A stretch of 56,279 nucleotides of DNA from contig JAPYTH010000008.1 of NCBI GenBank assembly GCA_029936295.1, positions 1 to 56,279 on the forward strand, written 5' to 3'. A program made the position numbers and the translations under genes. Numbering within the stretch: position 1 is the stretch's first letter; each line of letters starts with the position of its first letter. Source of the stretch: TMED109 sp015660425 (lineage in GTDB: Bacteria; Pseudomonadota; Alphaproteobacteria; TMED109). The notes beneath the pieces are model-generated. The model was not told where the DNA came from. It did no database searches and was given only the letters and a program-made list of their open reading frames with translations. Below, one piece after another: positions 34,430 to 42,979 of this stretch.

Positions 34430-35364
34430 ATATAATTTTCTACAGCTTCCCAAAATTTAGAACTTAAATTAGTACTATTAAACTTTGATATTTCTTGAAT
34501 GCCTGTGGGGGAAGTCACATTTATTTCTGTTAAATGTCCGCCTATGATATCTAATCCAACTAAAATTAGCTCTCTATTTTTTAACTCTGAACTTAAAGCT
34601 TCACATATCTCCATTTCTTTTTTAGACAGTATTTTTTTTTCAGCTATCCCTCCCACGTGTAAATTAGATCGTGCTTCACCTTTAGGGGGCACTCTGTTGA
34701 CAGCTCCTACAACTTCTCCATTTATCATAATTACTCTACAGTCACCTTTTCTTACTTCTGGTAAGTAGCGTTGAATTATTAATGGCTCATTTGAAATATC
34801 AAAAAACATTTCTAATAAGGATGAGAGATTAGGGTCATCTTCTCTTATGTGAAATATTTGTTTCCCTCCATTTCCATATAGTGGTTTAACAATTATCTCT
34901 TTAAACTCTTTTCTAAATTTATTAATCTCTGCTAAGTCTCTAGTAATTAAAGTATCTGGAATAAACTCTTTAAATTTATTAACAAATAGTTTTTCTGGGG
35001 CATTTCTAACTTCGAAAGGATTATTAACTACAAATGTTTTAGGATGAAGAGTTTCTAGAATATGGGTATTAGTTATATACGTCATGTCAAAAGGAGGGTC
35101 TTGCCTTAGTAAGATTACATCTTCTTCAGATAAATCTTTTATTATTTCTTCAGAAAGCAAAACATGATCATTAATTGTATCTCTTATTTTGAGAATATTT
35201 TGTCCCTTAGCAGTAACTTTCCCATTATAATAAGAGAGGCTTTTAGGGTTATAATAAAATAATTCATGGCCTCTTTTATGCGCTTCTAAAGCTAAAGCAA
35301 AAGTTGTATCAGCTTTTATATCTACTAGTTGAATAGGGTCCATTTGAACGGAAATTTTTGACAT
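34426..35364 (-). CDS. gshB: Glutathione synthetase
   Basis: GshB joins gamma-glutamylcysteine and glycine with ATP. The 312-residue ATP-grasp enzyme opens KISVQMDPIQLVDIKADTTF, the family start. The ATP-binding region has VKPLYGNGGKQIFHI, and GDCRVIMINGEVVGAVNRVP follows, then EINVTSPTGIQEI. The frame is open 27 codons further upstream into the BON gene, but family alignment places the start at the ATG at 35364, seven bases after the BON stop. Confidence 0.95.
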   Translation of the reverse strand: MSKISVQMDPIQLVDIKADTTFALALEAHKRGHELFYYNPKSLSYYNGKVTAKGQNILKIRDTINDHVLLSEEIIKDLSEEDVILLRQDPPFDMTYITNTHILETLHPKTFVVNNPFEVRNAPEKLFVNKFKEFIPDTLITRDLAEINKFRKEFKEIIVKPLYGNGGKQIFHIREDDPNLSSLLEMFFDISNEPLIIQRYLPEVRKGDCRVIMINGEVVGAVNRVPPKGEARSNLHVGGIAEKKILSKKEMEICEALSSELKNRELILVGLDIIGGHLTEINVTSPTGIQEISKFNSTNLSSKFWEAVENYI

Positions 35365-35371
35365 ATTAGTT

Positions 35372-35971
35372 CTACATTCTCTTTTTATCATTTTTAAGAA
35401 TGATATGACTGATAACTTTTCTGACGCCTTTAATGGTTCTTGCATGATAAATAACTTGATTTAATTCATCGTCATTTTTTGCAATACCTATTAAAAATAT
35501 TACTTGCTTAGAAACGGAGTGGCTAAAGTTTATGTCCGAGATGTCTACATCGCCAATTAATAGGCCAGATAAAGAGAGAGAAATTCTTACATCCTTAGCT
35601 TCACTTACTAAAGTTGTTTTTCCCCCTATGGTCAATTCATTTAAAACAGCTTTTATTTTAGGAGAGACTTCCCAAGAAATTTTAGTAGCCAAGTCTCTTA
35701 CTTCTTGAGATTCTACGTTGCCAATTAGCATTATTCTCTGTTCTATTATTATAACATCTACATAAGCAAAAAGTTTATCCTTGCTCGCTTCAAATAATTT
35801 TTTTTGTAGTTGTAATTCTAATTTAAGGTCTATAGCAGAATCCTTTATAGACCTTTCTTGCATCGTTGCTAGGCCTACAGTAGCTACTCCTCCAATTAAA
35901 GCACTAGCACAACCAGATATATAAATTAAAATAAGAAATAGTGCAAAATAGTTATTAAATTTTTTAAGCAT
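35372..35971 (-). CDS. BON-domain lipoprotein (DolP-like)
   Basis: This 199-residue protein has a lipidation signal ending ISGC (Cys21) and two BON domains (about 45-115 and 120-195). The GNVESQEVRDLATKI and VIFLIGIAKNDDELNQVIYHA segments are typical. Homologues such as YraP/DolP sit in the outer membrane and support envelope integrity. It lies between rsmI and gshB; the yraN gene common in this cluster is missing. Confidence 0.85.
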   Translation of the reverse strand: MLKKFNNYFALFLILIYISGCASALIGGVATVGLATMQERSIKDSAIDLKLELQLQKKLFEASKDKLFAYVDVIIIEQRIMLIGNVESQEVRDLATKISWEVSPKIKAVLNELTIGGKTTLVSEAKDVRISLSLSGLLIGDVDISDINFSHSVSKQVIFLIGIAKNDDELNQVIYHARTIKGVRKVISHIILKNDKKRM

Positions 35972-35989
35972 TTATATTCCTTTTAATTA

Positions 35990-36844
35990 TTAATTACTGG
36001 CATTATTTATGCTTAGTGCCAGTTTATAGATATAATCACTTTTAATGAAAGTTTTTTTTGCAATTTCTTTAGAAGCTTTAGAAATTCCTAAATTAGGCAA
36101 TTTTTCTTTTAGCATGTCTCGAATTTGATCATCTGTATATTTTGGTTTATTCTTTTCTGCTTTTTCTATTAACAGAACTAGCTCTCCTTTTAATTTTCTA
36201 TTTTCATAATTTTCAATAACATCAATTAAATTTCCTCTAATATTGTCTTCATACATCTTTGTAATTTCTCTCAATATACTCACCTTTCTATTTCCCAGGA
36301 ATAAATATAAATCTTTTAATAATTTATTTAGCCTTGGAGCAGTCTCAAATATAATTATAGAAGCCTCAATATGAGATATAGAATTTATCTTATTTTTTCT
36401 TAAGGATGGTTTTCTAGGAAGAAAACCTAAAAAAATAAATTGATCTGAGCTTATTCCAGAAATTGAGATTGCGGCAGTTAAAGCACTAGGGCCAGGAACA
36501 CTTTTCACAACTATATTTTCATCTAAGGCTGTTTTGATTAATTTATAGCCTGGGTCCGATATTAAGGGGGTGCCTGCATCAGTTACAACACCGATATTTA
36601 TGCCATTTTTAATTTTATTTAGAAGTATAGGGATCATTTTTTGAGAATTATGTTCATGATATGATACCAGTTTTCCCTTACAATTTATTTTATGAATATT
36701 ACATAGTTTTGAAGTCATTCTTGTGTCCTCACAAGCAATAATATCTACTTCTTGTAACGTTTTTAGTGCGCGTATTGTAATATCTTCAGCGTTTCCAATA
36801 GGTGTTGCTATGACAGAAATAGTACCTAAAAATGTTTTTTTCAT
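35990..36844 (-). CDS. rsmI: 16S rRNA (cytidine1402-2'-O)-methyltransferase RsmI
   Basis: RsmI 2'-O-methylates C1402 of 16S rRNA. The 284-residue tetrapyrrole-methylase-fold protein starts with ISVIATPIGNAEDITIRALKT. Other signatures are IACEDTRMTSKL, VTDAGTPLISDPG and VKSVPGPSALTAAISISG. It is divergent from the LpoA-like lipoprotein gene, the normal arrangement. Confidence 0.96.
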   Translation of the reverse strand: MKKTFLGTISVIATPIGNAEDITIRALKTLQEVDIIACEDTRMTSKLCNIHKINCKGKLVSYHEHNSQKMIPILLNKIKNGINIGVVTDAGTPLISDPGYKLIKTALDENIVVKSVPGPSALTAAISISGISSDQFIFLGFLPRKPSLRKNKINSISHIEASIIIFETAPRLNKLLKDLYLFLGNRKVSILREITKMYEDNIRGNLIDVIENYENRKLKGELVLLIEKAEKNKPKYTDDQIRDMLKEKLPNLGISKASKEIAKKTFIKSDYIYKLALSINNASN

Positions 36845-36915
36845 AATACCTTATGTAAATTTAGTTTATTTATTATTAAACTCTATATTATTATATTTTA
36901 AAAAGGTTATTTTTT

Positions 36916-38211
36916 ATGAAATATTTTTATTTAAGTGTTCAAATATTATTTACGTTATGTTTAATGTCCTGTTCTTCATTGGAAAGAATAACCGAACGAG
37001 ATGAAGTTATTATTATTAATAAAGAAAAAGATCAGACGATAACTACTAAAAATTTAGATAAAACAAAAGTAGCTGAAAAAAAAATAATACCATCGACAAA
37101 GAAGGATAAACTGGAGAATAAAAACGTAATTGTAGAACAAAAAGATATTTCAGGGGAAATAGACAATAAAATAAAAGAAGATGAAATTGGGTTAGTATTT
37201 GATAAGACCATAAAAATAGGACTATTACTTCCCTTGTCAGGAGATAATGAAGATCTTGGGAAGGCCTTATCTAATGCATTAGAAATGGCACTATTTGAGA
37301 CAAAGTCTAAAAACATTAGATTAATTTTTAAAGATTCTGGTGATACGATAGAGAAAGCAATTTTTGCAGCTAAGCAATTAGAAGAAGAAGGGGTTTCAAT
37401 TTTAATTGGCCCTATTTTTTCTTCACAAGCTTTAGCGATAAGAAAAGAAATAAAAAAAGAGATACCTATTTTCTCTTTTACTAATGATGAGAGTATAAAA
37501 AAAGAAGGTTTGTGGGCGCTAGGTTTTTCACCCGAACAACAAATTAAAGCAATATTTAAGGAAATGCTAAGTAACTCTGTAAGAAACATTGCTATTATTG
37601 TACCAAACAGTAATTACGGAGAAAAATCATTACAAGCGAGCAGGAAGCAGAGCGCGCAAAATAATATAAAAATTAGCAATATATACTTTTATGATATTTT
37701 ATCTAATGATTTTACTGATTTAGGTAAAATTTTAAAAAAAGAAAAAAATAAAAAATATAATGGATTATTAATTATAGCATCAGGTAAGCAATTAAAAGAA
37801 ATATCAGCCCGGGCGCAATATAGAGGAATTAATCCTAAAGAAATAACATATTTTGGAATTTCTGGTTGGAACAACCCTGAAGTATTAGGAGAGCCAGCCC
37901 TCCTTGGTGGTTATTTTATAGCTCCCCAACAATCTTCTTATGAATCATTTGTCTCTAGGTATTTTAAAATATATAATTCTATACCTATAGAAATTAGTGG
38001 GCTTGGCTATGATATTTTAGCTTTATGCTCGAGCGCTTTAAAAGAAACAAAAAATATGTCAGAATTTATAAGCTTTTTAACAAATCCTTCAGGCTTTAAT
38101 GGCATTTTTGGATTCTTTCGTGCAGATAAAAATGGAACTATATATAGAAAGTTCGTTTCATATAAAGTTATGGAAAGAAATTTTGTCAAACAACGTGATA
38201 TAATGCCTTAA
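36916..38211 (+). CDS. Penicillin-binding protein activator / LivK-like lipoprotein (LpoA-type)
   Basis: This 431-residue protein has a lipidation signal ending LMSC (about Cys19), a charged linker (about 30-85), and a type 1 periplasmic-binding fold beginning KIGLLLPLSGDNEDLGKALSNA near 95. Further signatures are LIGPIFSSQALAIRKE and PNSNYGEKSLQA. Family members are annotated as penicillin-binding protein activators like LpoA, and the divergent rsmI supports that class. Whether it activates a PBP here is inferred. It ends two bases from the convergent hemW. Confidence 0.85.
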   Translation: MKYFYLSVQILFTLCLMSCSSLERITERDEVIIINKEKDQTITTKNLDKTKVAEKKIIPSTKKDKLENKNVIVEQKDISGEIDNKIKEDEIGLVFDKTIKIGLLLPLSGDNEDLGKALSNALEMALFETKSKNIRLIFKDSGDTIEKAIFAAKQLEEEGVSILIGPIFSSQALAIRKEIKKEIPIFSFTNDESIKKEGLWALGFSPEQQIKAIFKEMLSNSVRNIAIIVPNSNYGEKSLQASRKQSAQNNIKISNIYFYDILSNDFTDLGKILKKEKNKKYNGLLIIASGKQLKEISARAQYRGINPKEITYFGISGWNNPEVLGEPALLGGYFIAPQQSSYESFVSRYFKIYNSIPIEISGLGYDILALCSSALKETKNMSEFISFLTNPSGFNGIFGFFRADKNGTIYRKFVSYKVMERNFVKQRDIMP

Positions 38212-38213
38212 TT

Positions 38214-39380
38214 TTATAATATTAGTTTATTTATTATCGCATTTAAAACAGGAAAACCTTTATTAGTTATTTTTAAGACTGAGTTGTTCATATCTATTAA
38301 TCCCAGCTTTTTAAATTTTTCTAAGTTATTTATATTTATAAATGCATCTATATTATTAGTATTTGTATTACTCAAAAGTGTTTTAATTTTAATACCTTTG
38401 GTTAATCTTAAGCCTGTCAACAATACTTCTTGCGCGCGCTCTATAGAATTTATTTCTTCATTTTTATATAAAGTTGTTTTATTTTGTAGATTGTTTGAAA
38501 GCCAAATTTTTGGTGAAGAATATTTATGTGTGGCAAACCATTTATTATTAACCTTTATGCGCCCATGTGCTCCAGGGCCTATTCCACAATATTCAAAACC
38601 TTCCCATATTCTTACATTATGTATACTTTCCGAGTTTTTAAGGGCATAATTAGAAACTTCATATTTTTTAAGTTTGGCATTATTAAGCAATTCATCTGTA
38701 ATTCTATATAGATTTAAAAGGACAGTTTCTGAAGGGAGAATAATTTTTTTAGCTCTATGCAAAGTATAGAAGGGAGTTCCTTTTTCGATAGTTAATTGAT
38801 AGGCAGACATATGTTCTCCAGATAACTCTATCGCTGATTTAAGTTCTAATTCCCATGACAAAGCGGTTTGACTAGGAAGGCCGTAAATTAAGTCAAAAGA
38901 AACTCTCTGAAATTGTTTTTTAGCTATTTCTAAAGCTTTTAAACTATCTTTTGCTGTATGATTTCTACCAAGGAATTTTAAAGAATTATCATTTAGTGAT
39001 TGAAAACCTAGAGATAATCTATTAACGCCGCTTGCCGCAAGATTTTTAAAGTTTTTAACTTCTACACTTGAAGGATTAGCCTCAACAGTTATTTCTGTGT
39101 TTTTTGTAATATTCCATTTTTTACTTAGAGTACGTATAATAGATTCTATTAAATTGGGTGGCATTAAACTAGGTGTGCCTCCACCAAAAAATATGCTTCT
39201 TACATTCTTTATTCCAAGGTTGTTTTGTTCTATGTTTATTTCATTTTTATATGCTGATTCCCAGTCTTTATAATTTATTTCTTGTTTAGACGTATGGCTA
39301 TTAAAATCACAATAGGGGCATTTTTTTAGACAGTAGGGCCAATGGATATATACAGAAATTTCTTTAATATTATCTAACAA
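38214..39380 (-). CDS. hemW: Radical SAM haem chaperone HemW
   Basis: This 388-residue radical SAM protein resembles coproporphyrinogen oxidase but acts as a haem chaperone. The 4Fe-4S motif CxxxCxxC reads CLKKCPYC near residues 17-24, preceded by SVYIHWPY. The FFGGGTPSLMPP and EANPSSVE segments bind SAM. A YEVSNYA motif near the middle is conserved in HemW. It overlaps the end of rdgB by 11 bases. Confidence 0.95.
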   Translation of the reverse strand: MLDNIKEISVYIHWPYCLKKCPYCDFNSHTSKQEINYKDWESAYKNEINIEQNNLGIKNVRSIFFGGGTPSLMPPNLIESIIRTLSKKWNITKNTEITVEANPSSVEVKNFKNLAASGVNRLSLGFQSLNDNSLKFLGRNHTAKDSLKALEIAKKQFQRVSFDLIYGLPSQTALSWELELKSAIELSGEHMSAYQLTIEKGTPFYTLHRAKKIILPSETVLLNLYRITDELLNNAKLKKYEVSNYALKNSESIHNVRIWEGFEYCGIGPGAHGRIKVNNKWFATHKYSSPKIWLSNNLQNKTTLYKNEEINSIERAQEVLLTGLRLTKGIKIKTLLSNTNTNNIDAFININNLEKFKKLGLIDMNNSVLKITNKGFPVLNAIINKLIL

Positions 39381-39972
39381 TAACTCTCTCTTTAAATTGC
39401 TTAAATGCCTTTGCTCTATGGCTTATTAAATCTTTTTGTTTGGGGGCCATTTCTCCAAAAGTAAGTATTTTATTTTCAGGGATAAAGATAGGGTCATATC
39501 CAAATCCTTTTCTACCACGGGGAGGAAAAGTTAAGGTGCCATTTATTTTTCCTTTAAAAACATATTCTTCATTTTTTTCTGTAACTAGGGCCAGTGCACA
39601 AATAAAATGTGCATTTTTATTATCTAAATTTATTAATTTTTTTTCTATAATAGACATAGCTTCATGGAAATTTTTGTTTTTGCCTGCCCATCTAGCAGAA
39701 TATATACCAGGATCTCCATTAAGCTCGTCAATACATAAGCCTGAATCATCCGCTAAGGATGTCTGGTTCGATAAATTTTTAGCATTTCTTGCTTTTATTA
39801 ATGCATTTTGTGCAAAATTCTTTCCATCTTCAATTGGTTCTATTTTAGAGAAAATTGAAATAGGTAAAGCACTAACGTTAATATCATTTAAAAGAATATT
39901 TATTTCTTTTACTTTCCCAGGATTATGACTAGCTATAATTATTTTATTAGGTATTTGAATTTTATTCTTCAT
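39370..39972 (-). CDS. rdgB: dITP/XTP pyrophosphatase RdgB
   Basis: RdgB removes non-canonical purine nucleotides such as dITP and XTP. The 200-residue protein shows IIASHNPGKVKEI at 11-23, the SLADDSGLCIDEL catalytic region near 72-84, PGIYSARWAG, and the C-terminal FGEMAPKQKDLISHRAKA. Its ATG overlaps the last codons of an apparent rph remnant, as expected in an original rph-rdgB-hemW operon. Confidence 0.96.
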   Translation of the reverse strand: MKNKIQIPNKIIIASHNPGKVKEINILLNDINVSALPISIFSKIEPIEDGKNFAQNALIKARNAKNLSNQTSLADDSGLCIDELNGDPGIYSARWAGKNKNFHEAMSIIEKKLINLDNKNAHFICALALVTEKNEEYVFKGKINGTLTFPPRGRKGFGYDPIFIPENKILTFGEMAPKQKDLISHRAKAFKQFKERVIVR

Positions 39973-40103
39973 CTTTAATCAGACTATCTTGAATTTCAAA
40001 TAAATTTCTGGATTCATCACATGCCAAATTAATCATATTATATAATTTTTCTTTCTTGATTTGCTTTTTTGCCAGACGGTCTCTTTATTAATTTATTATT
40101 CAT
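39962..40103 (-). pseudogene. Probable remnant of rph (RNase PH) with internal deletion
   Basis: On the - strand an ATG at 40103 encodes 21 residues, including KRPSGKKANQERKI, that resemble the N-terminus of RNase PH (RPSxRxxDxxR), then stops at 40038. In a second frame (40036-39962) INLACDESRNLFEIQDSLI resembles the RNase PH C-terminal helix (LxxLAxxGIxxLxxxQ). Its stop overlaps the rdgB start, as in an intact rph-rdgB operon. The slot between hrcA and rdgB is where rph normally lies. Both ends kept and the middle lost is the simplest reading; chance similarity is possible. Confidence 0.55.
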
Positions 40104-40163
40104 TTATTATTTCCTAGTTAGATACTATATTATATTATTAATATATACTGCGAGAGAATTTTA

Positions 40164-41237
40164 TTGAATAATTATAAAAATAATAATGTTTTGCTTTCTT
40201 CTTTAGATAGTAGATCCAGAACAATTTTACAATATGTAGTGGAATCATATTTGGAAACAGGAAACCCTGTTGGCTCAAACACATTATCTAAAAAAATATC
40301 GCCATCTTTGGCTTCAGCAACTATCAGAAATGTAATGTCTAATTTAGAAGGGTTAAATTTATTGAAATCACCGCATGTTTCTGCCGGCAGGATCCCCACT
40401 GAAAGTGGCCTACAACTTTTTGTAGACGGTTTGTTGCAAATAGGAGATATTTCTACTGAAGAAAAAAAGAATATAGAAGCTTTAAGTGCAGGTATGGGTA
40501 AAAGCCTAAAGGATATTTTAAGTGAAACTTCTCATGCTCTTGCAGGACTATCTAATTGTGTTAGTTTAGTTATGGCTCCTACATTTCAAAGGTCAGTAAA
40601 ACATATAGAGTTTGTTCCAATAGATTCAAATAGAGCATTAGTGGTTATTGTTGATACATTAGGGCTCGTGGAAAACAGATTAATAGATATCCCAAAAGGC
40701 ACTCCTGTATCAAATTTAATTGAAGCATCAAATTTTTTAAATTCTAGAATTTCTGGCACTACTCTAGAGGAGGCAAAAAATAAAATCGAAGAGGAATTAG
40801 TGGCCCATAAGAAAGAAATAGATGTCATATCTGAAAAAGTAATAACGGCGGGGCTTGCTATTAAGAGCGCAAATACAAATCACGCTTCTTTAATCCTTAC
40901 AGGAAAAAATAATATTTACAATGATACAAATACTCAAGACGATTTTAAAAGAATAAATGAATTATTTGAAAAAATTGAGCAGGGCAAAACGTTGTCCGAG
41001 TTATTAATAAATGCCGTGTCAGGTACAGGTGTTCATGTTTTTATAGGAGCGGATAATAAATTATTTGATTATTCTGGTTGTTCTATGATTCTTGGCCCTA
41101 TAAAAGCAAAGGACAATATTACTAAAACTAAAACATTAGGAGCTATCGGAGTTATTGGTCCTATAAGAGTAAATTATGGTAGAATTATACCAATGGTAGA
41201 TTTTACTGCTAAAGCGATTTCAAAGTTATTTAAATAA
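40164..41237 (+). CDS. hrcA: Heat-inducible transcription repressor HrcA
   Basis: HrcA represses heat-shock genes by binding CIRCE elements. The 357-residue protein has an N-terminal winged helix (ILQYVVESYLETGNPVGS near 21-38, then LASATIRNVMSNLEGLN) and a C-terminal region with GTGVHVFIGADN and GPIRVNYGRIIPMVDFTA. The start is TTG with a GAGAGA ribosome site seven bases upstream; no better start exists. No CIRCE was found near hrcA, grpE or dnaK. It is divergent from rdgB and precedes grpE. Confidence 0.94.
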   Translation: MNNYKNNNVLLSSLDSRSRTILQYVVESYLETGNPVGSNTLSKKISPSLASATIRNVMSNLEGLNLLKSPHVSAGRIPTESGLQLFVDGLLQIGDISTEEKKNIEALSAGMGKSLKDILSETSHALAGLSNCVSLVMAPTFQRSVKHIEFVPIDSNRALVVIVDTLGLVENRLIDIPKGTPVSNLIEASNFLNSRISGTTLEEAKNKIEEELVAHKKEIDVISEKVITAGLAIKSANTNHASLILTGKNNIYNDTNTQDDFKRINELFEKIEQGKTLSELLINAVSGTGVHVFIGADNKLFDYSGCSMILGPIKAKDNITKTKTLGAIGVIGPIRVNYGRIIPMVDFTAKAISKLFK

Positions 41238-41295
41238 TTACTTGTATCTGAGAGACAGAATAACAATATCTACTTTATAGTAAATAGGAGTTAGT

Positions 41296-41895
41296 ATGAC
41301 AAAAAAGAATAAAGTTAAAGATTCTAAGTTAGAAGAAGAGAGTATTCAAAAATTAAGTGGAGTAGAAGATGCAATTAAGGAAGCAGATAAAAAAATAATA
41401 ATATCTGAGATAGATAAGCTAAAAGAAGAACTAGCAGTTGCAGAAGATGCAAAATTGAGAGCATTGGCGGAAGTAGAAAATATGAGAAGACGAATGGAAA
41501 AGGAAAAACAGGAAAACGCAAGATATGGTTCTTCCAATTTAGCCCGAGGGCTTTTTACAATTCTTGATAATTTTGACAGAGCATTACTTGCTTCACCTAA
41601 AGAACCTAAAAACAAAAAAGATATAGAAAAAAATTATTTATCTCTACATGAAGGAGTAGAACTTACTCTTAAAGATATTTCTGCCTTATTTAGACAAAAC
41701 GGAATAGAAATAATTATCCCTAGTAAAGGAGATAGTTTTGATCATAATATTCATCAGGCTATGTTAGAGGTTCCAACAGATGAGCTCAAATCTGGATGTG
41801 TGTGTGAAGTTTTGCAAGCCGGATATAAAATTTATGATAGGTTATTAAGGCCTGCTATGGTAGGCGTAAGCAAAGAATTAGTTAAAGAAAAATAA
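41296..41895 (+). CDS. grpE: Nucleotide exchange factor GrpE
   Basis: GrpE releases ADP from DnaK. The 199-residue protein has an acidic/lysine-rich N-terminal tail, a long coiled coil (about 30-80, with LRALAEVENMRRRMEKEK), and a C-terminal beta domain. The conserved FDHNIHQAM motif lies near 151-159, and LQAGYKIYDRLLRPAMVGVS closes the protein. AGGAG precedes the ATG. An unknown gene follows 16 bases later. Confidence 0.95.
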   Translation: MTKKNKVKDSKLEEESIQKLSGVEDAIKEADKKIIISEIDKLKEELAVAEDAKLRALAEVENMRRRMEKEKQENARYGSSNLARGLFTILDNFDRALLASPKEPKNKKDIEKNYLSLHEGVELTLKDISALFRQNGIEIIIPSKGDSFDHNIHQAMLEVPTDELKSGCVCEVLQAGYKIYDRLLRPAMVGVSKELVKEK

Positions 41896-41911
41896 ATTTT
41901 GGGTAGTATTT

Positions 41912-42886
41912 ATGAATATTATAAAACTAGGCGATAATTCTTTTGAAATGCCTTTAGACCCATCTTGGAATGTTACTTATTTTGAAGAAGATTATTCAAA
42001 GGCAGAAATTCGATTTAATACAGGAAAGTATCCTGTTTTGGGCGTTAAAATTCTTAGTATTGATGATCCAAAATATAATAAAGACAATAAGCTAAAAGAC
42101 CATTTATTTGACCCTATCTTGTTAGAAACGCACCCAGAGTTAGAAATTAAAATTAGTAAGAATGAAGTTTATCGCCTTGAATACGAGGCTAATCTAGAAT
42201 CTGGAGAAAAAGTAAAGGTATGGAGAGCGGCAAAAATAATAGGCACTAGAACGGTGAGGCTCGTTACTTTAGCTTTATCTTGGATGTCAAACCCTATCTC
42301 AGATGAGGCGGTAAAAAAAAAATTAATTAATATCGAGCATTATTTAGAAAAATGCTCTTTTTTAGATAATGAAACAGGTTTAGATAAAGAAGCTAAAATT
42401 GCAGGCAGAATTTCTAGATTAAAATTTGAGACAATTTCACCATGGGTCGGTTTTAGCCTTCTAATGCCATCATCTTGGCCAACAGAAATTGATAAAGATC
42501 AAAAGAGTTTGGTGAGTAGGGTAGCTGGATATGAAGAGGCTATGCTTTTTTTAAATTGTGATGATATAGTAATTCCAGAAGATACTAAAATAACTATAGA
42601 GTATATGCAGCATATAGCTTCATCTTTAGGTTCAGATGAAAATGTTAAGGATATAACATTACATTCAACAGGAGAAAATGTTTACTTAATTTCTTGTTCT
42701 AAGTCAGAAGAAGATAAAGATGCAGGGGTTATCTTAAATAATTACTTTTGGCATATTTTTGCTCCTAAAAATAATACTCTTTTGAGGCTACATTTTACTT
42801 ATGTTTTCCCAGAAAAAGAAGATAAATTTTTATATAGTTTAGTTAATGTCTTAGGGGAAAACATTAAAAATATTAATTTGGATTAA
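41912..42886 (+). CDS. Protein of unknown function between grpE and dnaK, possible internal repeat
   Basis: I do not recognise this 324-residue protein. It lacks a signal peptide and membrane segments, so it is probably cytosolic. The two halves look alike in layout. Residues about 10-150 open with FEMPLDPSW and an acidic stretch; residues about 175-320 open with FSLLMPSSWP and have a similar length and beta-rich pattern. This suggests a duplicated DcrB/DUF1795-like fold, which is only an inference. Its 16-base gap after grpE implies co-transcription with the chaperone genes. Confidence 0.75.
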   Translation: MNIIKLGDNSFEMPLDPSWNVTYFEEDYSKAEIRFNTGKYPVLGVKILSIDDPKYNKDNKLKDHLFDPILLETHPELEIKISKNEVYRLEYEANLESGEKVKVWRAAKIIGTRTVRLVTLALSWMSNPISDEAVKKKLINIEHYLEKCSFLDNETGLDKEAKIAGRISRLKFETISPWVGFSLLMPSSWPTEIDKDQKSLVSRVAGYEEAMLFLNCDDIVIPEDTKITIEYMQHIASSLGSDENVKDITLHSTGENVYLISCSKSEEDKDAGVILNNYFWHIFAPKNNTLLRLHFTYVFPEKEDKFLYSLVNVLGENIKNINLD

Positions 42887-42902
42887 ATTTTTTAAATAAA
42901 GA

Positions 42903-42930
42903 CTTGTGTTTTAATTTTTAATCCCCATAT
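42903..42930 (+). promoter_or_regulatory. Sigma-32 (RpoH)-type heat-shock promoter for dnaK
   Basis: CTTGTGT (42903-42909) is followed after 13 bases by CCCCATAT (42923-42930), close to the CTTGAAA-N11-16-CCCCATNT heat-shock consensus. It lies 50 bases before the dnaK ATG, just after the preceding gene's stop. Confidence 0.75.
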
Positions 42931-42979
42931 GTTTTCTGCACAGTTTTTAATAATATTTAAAGAAAGAAAGAAGTATATA

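Noticed and set aside
35365..35445. 27-codon N-terminal extension of gshB into the BON gene
   Set aside because: GshB proteins begin at the MSKISVQMDP position; the extension is only an open frame inside BON coding DNA.
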